Position numbers and translations under genes: made by a program
Part shown: in pieces, positions 47,045 through 54,219 of the stretch
Numbering within the stretch: the first letter of the stretch is position 1
Layout: every line of letters begins with the position of its first letter
Notes under the pieces: generated by a model
Databases searched by the model: none
What the model was told of the DNA's origin: nothing
Seen by the model: only the letters and a program-made list of their open reading frames with translations
Assembly: GCA_034189165.1 (NCBI GenBank)
Contig: JAXHVN010000013.1
Span: 1 to 64,000 of the forward strand
From: JAASSS01 sp021767745
GTDB taxonomy: Bacteria; Pseudomonadota; Gammaproteobacteria; UBA5335
Direction of reading: 5' to 3'
DNA length: 64,000 bases

Positions 47045-47524
47045 ATGCCGCGTCAGGTGTTGCCGACCACCGAGGCTCTGCACGCCATGCTGGAGATGCT
47101 GCTGGGCGAGGAAATTGCCGTGGCGCCGGCCGAGCCGGTCTCGCTGCGTGCGCCGCGGGGTACGCATCTGGCGGTCTACGTCGACGATGACGACGCGGCC
47201 GTGGCACTCGCGCTGGCGGATCCGGCGCTCTCGGCCTATGCCGGTGCGGCGCTGACCCGGGTGCCGCCGGCGACGGCCGGGGAGAGCCTGGAGAGCGGCG
47301 AGCTGCCCGAGAATCTGCTGGAAAACCTGCGCGAGACCATGAACGTGCTCTCGCGTCTGTTGATGAACGACGATACCCCGCACCTGCGGCTGGCGCAGGT
47401 GGCACCGTCGCAGGCGACGCTGCCGGCGCAGGCGGCACTGCTGCCGCGGCTGGTCCAGCGGGCCGATTTCCAGATCTCGATCGATGACTACGGCGGCGGC
47501 ACGCTCACGCTGCTGACGCTCTAG
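47045..47524 (+). CDS. Putative CheX/CheC-like CheY-P phosphatase
   Basis: 159 aa, not a standard annotated family that I recognise. The N-terminus has two amphipathic helices; a strand plus helix (HLAVYVDDDDAAVALALAD) precedes the long helix NLLENLRETMNVLSRLLM (residues 90-107). That helix contains E97-x2-N100, as in CheX/CheC/FliY where ExxN catalyses CheY-P hydrolysis. A Pro at 121 lies 20 residues on, near the family's usual place. Residue -4 is Glu, where Asp/Ser is usual. It follows the second cheY by three bases. The cluster has no cheZ. Function is inference from pattern and location. Confidence 0.5.
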   Translation: MPRQVLPTTEALHAMLEMLLGEEIAVAPAEPVSLRAPRGTHLAVYVDDDDAAVALALADPALSAYAGAALTRVPPATAGESLESGELPENLLENLRETMNVLSRLLMNDDTPHLRLAQVAPSQATLPAQAALLPRLVQRADFQISIDDYGGGTLTLLTL

Positions 47525-47598
47525 CGCGGGGAACGTTGCCGGCCTCCGCTGCTCCAAGCGGCAGGTGGGCCGAGCGCCCGAAACGAAGGGAGGCAAGC

Positions 47599-47823
47599 AT
47601 GGCAGTCGGTGTGGAACCGGTGGTGCACAACTGGTATCGGCGGCGGGATGCGAATCAGACGCTGCAGGTCACGGCGATCGAGTCCGGCGGCAGCGTATCG
47701 GTGCAGTATGCCGGTGGCGACGTCGACGCGTTCGATCGTGCCGAGTGGGCCCGGCTCGATCTGGAGCGCGTGGAGGGGCCGGATGACTTCGCCGCCCCGC
47801 TGGACCGGCAACAGGCGCCCTGA
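47599..47823 (+). CDS. Small DUF6763-like protein
   Basis: 74-aa acidic protein. EPVVHNWYRRRDANQTLQV (cut to EPVVHNWYRRR), AGGDVDAFDRAEW and LERVEGPDDFAAPLD match the pattern I recall for the small gammaproteobacterial family DUF6763, but I cannot confirm the accession. Strong site GGGAGGCAAGC before the ATG. It lies 75 bases after the chemotaxis operon's last gene and is convergent with the CBS gene. Confidence 0.72.
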   Translation: MAVGVEPVVHNWYRRRDANQTLQVTAIESGGSVSVQYAGGDVDAFDRAEWARLDLERVEGPDDFAAPLDRQQAP

Positions 47824-47824
47824 A

Positions 47825-47849
47825 GCGCCGGTGGGGCTAGCGCCGGCGC
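47825..47849. terminator. GC-rich hairpin between convergent genes
   Basis: GCGCCGG (47825-47831) pairs with CCGGCGC (47843-47849) around an 11-base loop, spanning the CBS gene's stop. No T-run. Confidence 0.35.
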
Positions 47850-48274
47850 GCCTCGTGGTGCGGTTCCAGCCGGGCGATCGCGGCGATGTCCTGCAGGCCC
47901 ACCACCAGGCGCTCGAGGATGTCGTCCACGGCCAGCAGTCCGCACAATCCGCCCGTCTGGTCGATCACCGGCACGCGGCGGCAGCCGCGCCGACGCATGC
48001 GATACAGCGTCTGCCACAGGTCATCGTCCACCTGCGCGGTCAGCACATCGCGCGACATCACCGTCGCCACCGTCGTAGCCTGCGGATCCCGGCCACAACC
48101 GAGCACCTCCAGCGCCAGGTCGCGGTCGGTGAGTATGCCGACGATGGCCTGCGCATCGTCCACCACCACCAGGCTGCCGACGTGAGTCGAGCGCATCAGC
48201 GCCGCGGCGCTGGCCGCACTGGCGCTCGCTTCGATGGTTACCACCTCGTGGGTGCTGAGCTCGCCGCAGGTCAT
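47837..48274 (-). CDS. Tandem CBS-domain protein
   Basis: 145-aa protein made of two CBS domains, the adenine-nucleotide-sensing pair. First CBS ~7-62 (VGSLVVVDDAQAIVGILTDRDLA, cut to IVGILTDRDLA), second ~70-128 (CRRVPVIDQTGGLCGLLAVDDI). No catalytic domain. Family members are free regulators in the cytoplasm. The start at 48274 follows GGAGATCGAAG. Confidence 0.9.
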   Translation of the reverse strand: MTCGELSTHEVVTIEASASAASAAALMRSTHVGSLVVVDDAQAIVGILTDRDLALEVLGCGRDPQATTVATVMSRDVLTAQVDDDLWQTLYRMRRRGCRRVPVIDQTGGLCGLLAVDDILERLVVGLQDIAAIARLEPHHEARRR

Positions 48275-48380
48275 CTTCGATCTCCGTGCAGATGTGCCAC
48301 GATCATAGCCGTTGCCGCGGCGCGGCTTCAGCCCTGCGGCATTGCCACGAGGGTGCCGATCGCCAACCGCGAGGTGAGCC

Positions 48381-48998
48381 ATGTTCGAGGATCGTGACGA
48401 TGCCGCCCGCCAGCTGGCCGCTGCGCTGGCGCCGCTCGGGCTGAGCCACCCCCTGGTGCTGGCCATTCCACGCGGCGCGGTGCCGATGGCGGCGCACATC
48501 GCCGCGGCGCTCCGAGGCGAGCTCGATGTGGTGCTGGTGCGCAAGCTCGGAGCCCCCGGCAACCCGGAATTCGCCGTCGGCGCGGTGGATGAGCACGGCG
48601 AGATGCTGCTGACGCCGGCGGCGGCGCGGCTGCCGGACGTGTATCTGGAGCAGGCGCGGGACGAGGCGCTGCAGACACTGGAAGCGCGCCGTGAGCGCTA
48701 CACACCCGGGCGGGCGCCCAGCGCGCCGGCCGGCCGGGAGGTGGTGGTGGTGGACGACGGCGTCGCGACGGGTGCGACGATGGTGGCGGCGCTGCGGGCG
48801 GTGGCGCGGCAGGAGCCGGCGCGGCTGGTGGCCGCGGTGCCGGTGGGCTCGCCCGATGCCCTCGCCCTGATCGCCGCCGAGGCCGACACCGTCGTGTGCC
48901 TGCAGCAGCCGGCGGACTTCTACGCCGTTGGCCAGTACTACCGCCACTTCCCGCAGGTGGACGACGCGCAGGTGCAAGCCTGCCTGCAGTCTCGCTGA
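48381..48998 (+). CDS. Phosphoribosyltransferase-family protein
   Basis: 205-aa PRTase-fold protein. The PRPP loop VVVVDDGVATGATM (residues ~118-131) is the signature; LAIPRGAVPMA, VRKLGAPGNPEFAVGAV and the hood complete the fold. This subgroup is the one often fused or linked to dienelactone-hydrolase-like proteins (stress-related), with unknown substrate. Divergent from the CBS gene. Confidence 0.87.
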   Translation: MFEDRDDAARQLAAALAPLGLSHPLVLAIPRGAVPMAAHIAAALRGELDVVLVRKLGAPGNPEFAVGAVDEHGEMLLTPAAARLPDVYLEQARDEALQTLEARRERYTPGRAPSAPAGREVVVVDDGVATGATMVAALRAVARQEPARLVAAVPVGSPDALALIAAEADTVVCLQQPADFYAVGQYYRHFPQVDDAQVQACLQSR

Positions 48999-49010
48999 GC
49001 GCCGCCGCGC

Positions 49011-49826
49011 CTAGCCGCTGTCGTCGTTGTCGGGCTCGCCCAGCGCCGCGCGCGTCGCCGCCAGCCACGCCGGCCCGGCTGCTGGCTGGTTCGAGGGCCG
49101 GCACAGATAGGTTTCCTCCAGCGGCTCGGCGGCGATGCTCAGGCCGGCGGTGCGCAGCATCCCCCGCATGGCGCCGGCATCGGGGAGCCACCAGTTGGTC
49201 GGATCGCCGGCAAATTCGTGCTCCACGAAGGCCATGCGCGGCCAGTCCGCCGCCTCGACCACCTCGCGTTCGGTGAAGGCCACGTCCGCCGGCGTCTGCT
49301 GCCGGCCGTGCCCGCGCAGGCTCAGACTCTGGAACACCAGCAGACCGGCCACCTTGCTGGCGACGATGTCCAGCGCCAGCAGCGGATAGCGCAGGTGATA
49401 GAACACCCCCATGAACAGCACCAGGTCGAAACGCGCCGACAGGCTCGCGAGCTCGTAGACCCCGCGCTGCTCGAAGCGCACCCGATCGGCCAGCCCGAGC
49501 TGCCCGGCCGCCCAGCGCGCCTGGCGCAGGTAGTGCGGATCGTGGTCGACGCCCAGCACGTCGGCCCCGCGCCGGGCGAGTTCGAAGCTGTAGAAGCCGG
49601 CGTTGCAGCCGATGTCCAGCGCCCGCGCGCCGTGCAGGTCCGCCGGCAGATGCGGCGCGAGCGTGTGCCACTTGAACGCGGGGAAGTCCCCCAGCGGGTG
49701 ATCGGGCGCGGTTTGTCTGCCGCCCGGCAGGTGCAGGTTGTGAAACCACGGACCCAGTTCGGCGATGCGGGCGCCAAGGGCGCCCTCGCCACCGCCGCGG
49801 CTCTGCAGCGTCCTAAGCTTCGACAT
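49011..49826 (-). CDS. SAM-dependent methyltransferase of the Rta_06860 type (glycan cluster end)
   Basis: 271-aa class I methyltransferase. SAM-binding LDIGCNAGFYSFELA, then GVDHDPHYLRQA and the FMGVFYHLRYPLLALD block as in CmoB-like proteins. WWLPDAGAMRGMLRTAG supports the TIGR04290 (Rta_06860) family, members of which are recalled as cluster-associated. ATG 49826 or GTG 49847 (GGGAGG upstream) can start it; the overlap with the upstream gene is 14 or 35 bases. It is last in the ten-gene minus-strand unit and probably methylates the sugar or glycan made there. Confidence 0.82.
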   Translation of the reverse strand: MSKLRTLQSRGGGEGALGARIAELGPWFHNLHLPGGRQTAPDHPLGDFPAFKWHTLAPHLPADLHGARALDIGCNAGFYSFELARRGADVLGVDHDPHYLRQARWAAGQLGLADRVRFEQRGVYELASLSARFDLVLFMGVFYHLRYPLLALDIVASKVAGLLVFQSLSLRGHGRQQTPADVAFTEREVVEAADWPRMAFVEHEFAGDPTNWWLPDAGAMRGMLRTAGLSIAAEPLEETYLCRPSNQPAAGPAWLAATRAALGEPDNDDSG

Positions 49827-50898
49827 GACGTGCCTGCCTGAGCTCACCCGCCTCCCGCAGGTGCTCGATCAACTCCCGCGCCCGATGTGCCGCCGTGTGG
49901 GCGCGCAGCACCCGCGCGCGCGCGGCCTCGCCGAGCGCCCGGCGCCGGGCCTCCGGCAGTGCCAGGTACTGGCGCACCTGTGCCGTCTCCTCGGCCAGCA
50001 GGATCTCCTCTCCCGGCGTCAGGAAGGTCTCGATGCCCGGCCAGGTGTCGGAGATGATCGGCACGCCGCAGGCGGCGGCCTCGAACAGTCGCACGCTCGG
50101 CGCATAGCCGGCGCGGATCATGTCGTCGCGGGTGATGTTCAGCGTGAAGCGCTGCGCGGTGTAGAAGTCGCGGTGCGCCGCGGGCGGCACGTGCTCGCGC
50201 CGTTCCACGTTCACCGGCCAGTCGAGCGTTGCCGGATACATCGGCCCGCCGACCACGAAGCGCCGGCCGGGCTCCGCGCGGGCCGGCGCCAGCAGCAGAC
50301 GCTCGACGCGGGGCTGGCGATCCTCGCTGTAGGTGCCGAGATAGCCCAGATCCCATCGCACGGGCGTCGGCGCCGGCGCGTACAGCTCGGGATCGAAGGC
50401 GCAGTAGAGCGGGCGGGCGAGGGGCGCGCCGTACTGTTGCTCCAGCCGCGCGAGGGTCGGTCCGCCGGTGAAGGAGAGATACAGGTCGAAGCCCGGGATC
50501 AGGCGGGGATGCAGGTACTCATGGTCGGCGCGTTCCAGCTTGGCGAGGGTGACCGGCGTGTCGATGTCGTAGAAGGCGGTGATGCCGCCCGCCTGGCGCT
50601 GCACCCAGTCGCCCACGGCAACCCCATCGGTGACGTAGGAGCCGACGATCACCGCATCCGCGGTGCGCACCGCCTCGCCCCAGCGCTGGCGCAGCTCGGC
50701 CAGCGAGCCGTACAGGCCGGTGCGCCCGTAGGGGGGCGCCGGCAGGTCGCGGTGCTCGGCGTACCAGGGCTGGTCGCGTTCCAGGAAGAGGACCTCGTGG
50801 CCGGCACGATCCAGCTCGCGGACCAGCCCGCGGAAGGTCGTCGCGTGGCCGTTGCCCCAGCTGGAGGTGATCGACAGCCCCAGGATGACGAGCTTCAT
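49813..50898 (-). CDS. Glycosyltransferase (CgeB-like/group 1), copy A
   Basis: 361 aa. N-terminal Rossmann-like part (MKLVILGLSITSSWGNGHA, TFRGLVRELDRAGHEV), then the C-terminal group-1 domain with DLGYLGTYSEDRQPRVERLLLAPA (cut to LGYLGTYSEDRQPR), RFVVGGPMYP, then NITRDDMIRAGYAPSVRLFEAAACGVPIISD, cut to RLFEAAACGVPIISD. This is the DUF3880/Glyco_trans_1_2 class. It shares its layout with the two genes upstream, so a local duplication is likely. Acceptor unknown. Four-base overlap with copy B. Confidence 0.87.
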   Translation of the reverse strand: MKLVILGLSITSSWGNGHATTFRGLVRELDRAGHEVLFLERDQPWYAEHRDLPAPPYGRTGLYGSLAELRQRWGEAVRTADAVIVGSYVTDGVAVGDWVQRQAGGITAFYDIDTPVTLAKLERADHEYLHPRLIPGFDLYLSFTGGPTLARLEQQYGAPLARPLYCAFDPELYAPAPTPVRWDLGYLGTYSEDRQPRVERLLLAPARAEPGRRFVVGGPMYPATLDWPVNVERREHVPPAAHRDFYTAQRFTLNITRDDMIRAGYAPSVRLFEAAACGVPIISDTWPGIETFLTPGEEILLAEETAQVRQYLALPEARRRALGEAARARVLRAHTAAHRARELIEHLREAGELRQARHVEA

Positions 50899-51977
50899 GC
50901 CGGCAGGTCGCGGCCTTCCAGCACGGCCTCGAGTTCGGCCGCCCGGCGGGCATAGGTGTGTTCGCGGGTGACCCGCGCCAGCGCATTGGTGCCGATCCGC
51001 TCGGCCCGCTCGGGCGAGAGCTCATCGAGCAGGCCGACGACCTCCTCGCCGCTGTGCGCGACCAGCACTTCCTCGCCCGGCGCGAGGAACTGCTCGATGC
51101 CCTCCCAGGCGTCGGTGATCAGGCAGGCACCGGCGCCGGCGGCCTCGAAGAGCCGGGTCGCCGGCGAATACCCGCAGCGCACCATGCTTTCGCGGCTGAT
51201 GTTCAGCACGGCGCGGGCGCTGCAGTTGAAGGCGTTGTGATCGCGTGTGTAGACGTGGCCGACGTAGCGCACGTTGTCCGGCAGCGGGTGGTCCTGCCAG
51301 CCGTTGCCGCCGAGCAGGAAGCGATGGCGCAGTCCCTCGTGCGCAGCGCTGAAGAAGAACGCCGCCACCCGCGCCTCGCGATCGGGCAGGCGGTTGCCGA
51401 GGAAGGACAGGTCCGCTTCGAACCGCGGCTCGGGGTCGACGGGGAAGTGCGTCTCCGGATCGAGCGCGTTGTAGATCGGCACGCAGCGGCGGGCGTGAAA
51501 CTCCTGCTCGTAGCCGCGCACCACCGGCGTGCCGCCGCCGTAGGTCAGCACCAGATCGTAGTCGGGGATGTGCCGGCGCAGGGGATCGTCCGCGTGGGTC
51601 CGCAGCCGGTCGAGCGTCGCCGGCGCATCCACATCCCAGAAGATCACGGTGCGCGCCGGCGCCCGCAGGTCCAGGACGGCGGCCTCGAGCAGCGCATCGA
51701 AGATGCCGACGCCGCTGTTCTTGATGATCACGTCCGCGTCGGCCGCCTCGCGCAGGGCCGCGCGCACGCCCTGCTCGTCGTGCGCCGGGTAGACCACCAC
51801 CCGCGCCCAGTCCGGGTCGTCCAGGTCGCGATGCTGCTGGCGTTCGAAGGCGTCCGGCTCGTAGAAGGTGACCTCGTGCCCGCGCAGGTGCAGCTGGCGG
51901 ATCAGGCCGCGGTAGTAGGTGGCGGCGCCGTTCCAGTAGGCGGAGACCAGGCTGGAGCCGAAGAAGGCGAACTTCAT
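50895..51977 (-). CDS. Glycosyltransferase (CgeB-like/group 1), copy B
   Basis: 360-aa homologue of copy A: MKFAFFGSSLVSAYWNGAA start, ADLSFLGNRLPDREARVAAF, LGGNGWQDHPLPDNVRYVGHVYT and NISRESMVRCGYSPATRLFEAAGAGACLITD (cut to RLFEAAGAGACLITD). It has an acidic patch at the donor site (TDAWEGIEQFLAPGEEVLVA). The gene overlaps both neighbours by four bases. The N-terminal part diverges enough from A and C for a different acceptor. Confidence 0.87.
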   Translation of the reverse strand: MKFAFFGSSLVSAYWNGAATYYRGLIRQLHLRGHEVTFYEPDAFERQQHRDLDDPDWARVVVYPAHDEQGVRAALREAADADVIIKNSGVGIFDALLEAAVLDLRAPARTVIFWDVDAPATLDRLRTHADDPLRRHIPDYDLVLTYGGGTPVVRGYEQEFHARRCVPIYNALDPETHFPVDPEPRFEADLSFLGNRLPDREARVAAFFFSAAHEGLRHRFLLGGNGWQDHPLPDNVRYVGHVYTRDHNAFNCSARAVLNISRESMVRCGYSPATRLFEAAGAGACLITDAWEGIEQFLAPGEEVLVAHSGEEVVGLLDELSPERAERIGTNALARVTREHTYARRAAELEAVLEGRDLPA

Positions 51978-53095
51978 GCGATGGATTCCTTGACGGCGCC
52001 CGGAACCGGCGGCTGCAGCCTGGCGAGGATCGCCAGCAGCTCGTCGACCCGGTGGGCGCAGGTATGGCGGGCGAGAATGCGCTCGCGGCCGCTGCCGGCC
52101 AGCTCGGACCGCAGCGCCGGGTCGTCCCGCAGCCGCGCCAGCTGGCGGGTCATTTCCGCGCCGCTGGCGGCCAGGAGATAGTCGCTGCCGGCGCGGAACA
52201 GCCCTTCGCTGTCCTCCCAGGGTGCGCTCACCAGGGGAATGCCGCAGGCCAGGGCCTCGAACATGCGGATGGTGGGGATGCCCGGCAGGGCGCGGGCATA
52301 CCAGCGCCGCGGCACGTGCACCGTCATCCGGTGGCGGGCGAACACGGCCGGGGCCTGGTAGTTCGCCAGCCAGTCGCGGTAGTCGATGCCGGCGGCGGCC
52401 AGCGCGGCCCGCGCCGCGTCGGGATAGCGCACCCCATGCACGCGCGCCGTCAGCCCCAGCTGCGCGACCGGCTCGATCAGGAACTCGCGCAGCTCCTCGC
52501 CGCGTTCATCGTCGCCCCAGTTGCCGATCCAGACGAGGTCCGCCTCGGGCGTCATCTCCGGCAGCGGGTGGAACAGGCGGGTGTCCGCCGCCTCGTGCCA
52601 GGTCCAGGCCGCACGAGTCCAGCCGCGCTCGAGATACAGCGCGCGGATGCGTTCGCCGAAGGCGAGCACGCCGTCGTAGTCGCGCAGGTCGAACCGGGCC
52701 ATCTGCTCCGGCTCGCTGACGGCCCGGTGGTGCGTGTCGTGGAACAGCAGCCGGTAGTGCTGACCACGCCGGTGCCGGCCGAGCGCGGCGATCAGCGCCG
52801 GTTCGTTCCACTCGTGCGCCAGCACCACATCCGCGCCGTCGAGAACGGCATCGAGATCGAGCGTCTCCAAGCGGTAGCGCTGGCTCGACAGCCCGGGATA
52901 CACGGCCTGATAGGCGCGCAGCGCCGCCGGCCCCTGCGTCTGCACCAGGTGCTGCACGCTCCAGGCGTCGGCAGGCTCGTATACCGCCAGCGTATGGCCG
53001 CGCGCCAGCAGCTCGCTGGCGATGCCGCGCAGGAAGTGGGCGTTGCCGTGGTTCCAGTCGGAGATCAGCGAGTGATAGAAGAGCACGAACTTCAT
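51974..53095 (-). CDS. Glycosyltransferase (CgeB-like/group 1), copy C
   Basis: 373-aa homologue of A and B with MKFVLFYHSLISDWNHGNA start, LVWIGNWGDDERGEELREF and TIRMFEALACGIPLVSAPWEDSEG, cut to RMFEALACGIPLVSA. It is more distant: it retains the NHGNAHFLRGIASEL segment but adds an N-terminal half with LAHEWNEPALIAAL. The start at 53095 overlaps the GT4 gene's end by four bases. Three related transferases in a row suggest stepwise addition of several sugars. Confidence 0.87.
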   Translation of the reverse strand: MKFVLFYHSLISDWNHGNAHFLRGIASELLARGHTLAVYEPADAWSVQHLVQTQGPAALRAYQAVYPGLSSQRYRLETLDLDAVLDGADVVLAHEWNEPALIAALGRHRRGQHYRLLFHDTHHRAVSEPEQMARFDLRDYDGVLAFGERIRALYLERGWTRAAWTWHEAADTRLFHPLPEMTPEADLVWIGNWGDDERGEELREFLIEPVAQLGLTARVHGVRYPDAARAALAAAGIDYRDWLANYQAPAVFARHRMTVHVPRRWYARALPGIPTIRMFEALACGIPLVSAPWEDSEGLFRAGSDYLLAASGAEMTRQLARLRDDPALRSELAGSGRERILARHTCAHRVDELLAILARLQPPVPGAVKESIA

Positions 53096-54219
53096 GCCGC
53101 GGCCTCCGCTTCCGCCGTGTGCTGGCCCATCACCAGGTCGCGGTAGCAGGCGAGGTAGCCGGCAGCCATCGCCGGGGCGAGATAGCGCTGCGCGTGGCGC
53201 TGCGCGGCCCCGGCACGCTCGGCCCGCCGCGCCGGATCGGCGATCAGGGCGGCGAGCGTGGCCCGCAGCGCCGCGGCATCGTCGACCGGGGCGTAGTCGG
53301 CCGCGTCGCCCCAGACCTCGCGCAGGCTCGGAATGTCTCCCAGCACCAGCGCGCAACCCGCCAGGGCGGCCTCGACTGCGGTCAGCCCGAACGGCTCGTA
53401 GCGTGAGGGCAGGGCGAAGATCGCCGCCTGAGCATAGCGCTCGCGCAGCGCCGTCGGCGTCATCTGGCCGAGCAGGTCCACGCGCCTCGCGCGCACCTGC
53501 CCGCCCTCCGGATGCTGCGTCTGCCCGGCCAGTTGCACCGGCCAGGGCAGGCCCGCCGCGGCGGCATCGAGCAGAGCCAGGTTCTTCGCCCGATCCCACA
53601 GTCGGCCGGCGGCGAGCACGATCGGCTGCCTGGGGCCGACGGGCCGCGCCATGGGCGGCACGCCGTTGGCGATGACCCGGCGGGGCGGCAGTGGCCCGTA
53701 ATGGTTCTCGAGCGCGCGGCCCATCGCAGCGGTGGGTGTCACGATCAGATCGGCGGCCTGCAGCCCGGCGCGGACCCGTTCGGCATAGTGATCCCAGGGC
53801 GGCGCGCCAGCCGGTTCGCCGGCTGCCTCGTGCCAGGAGCGCACGCAGGAGTGGCCGACGATCAGGCACGGCGCCGGCCAGGGCAGATCGCCGTGGCAGT
53901 AGTGGTTCAGGTGCACGAGGTCGGGCCGCAGCCGCCGGGCGAGCGTCAGCAGCGCCTCGCCCAGGCGATCCAGCGCCGGCCAGGGCGCCTGCATCCATTC
54001 GCAGGGCGCATCGGTCCGATGCAGCGTGCAGTTCTCGAAGGTGGCCGCGGTGGCCCGTTGCGCGGCGTCCGGTGCACCGCCGAAGGTGACCAGATCCACC
54101 GCCACCCCGGCCCGGTCCAGCTCGCCGATCAGGGTCATGGCGTAGTGCCAGACGCCGCCGACGGTGTCGGTCGTCATCAGCACGCGGCGGATGCCGATGC
54201 CTCCTGGTGCACCGCTCAT
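53092..54219 (-). CDS. Glycosyltransferase family 4-like
   Basis: 375-aa GT-B enzyme, GT4 group. DTVGGVWHYAMTLIGEL is the N-terminal motif (G-G-V-W), HLNHYCHGDLPWPAPCLIVGHSC (cut) follows, then the donor-binding block LPSRYEPFGLTAVEAALAGCALVLGD, cut to RYEPFGLTAVEAALAGCALV, with the E-x7-E motif. It resembles the wsaF/RfaG type rather than the CgeB-like copies. Overlaps both neighbours by four bases. Confidence 0.88.
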   Translation of the reverse strand: MSGAPGGIGIRRVLMTTDTVGGVWHYAMTLIGELDRAGVAVDLVTFGGAPDAAQRATAATFENCTLHRTDAPCEWMQAPWPALDRLGEALLTLARRLRPDLVHLNHYCHGDLPWPAPCLIVGHSCVRSWHEAAGEPAGAPPWDHYAERVRAGLQAADLIVTPTAAMGRALENHYGPLPPRRVIANGVPPMARPVGPRQPIVLAAGRLWDRAKNLALLDAAAAGLPWPVQLAGQTQHPEGGQVRARRVDLLGQMTPTALRERYAQAAIFALPSRYEPFGLTAVEAALAGCALVLGDIPSLREVWGDAADYAPVDDAAALRATLAALIADPARRAERAGAAQRHAQRYLAPAMAAGYLACYRDLVMGQHTAEAEAAA

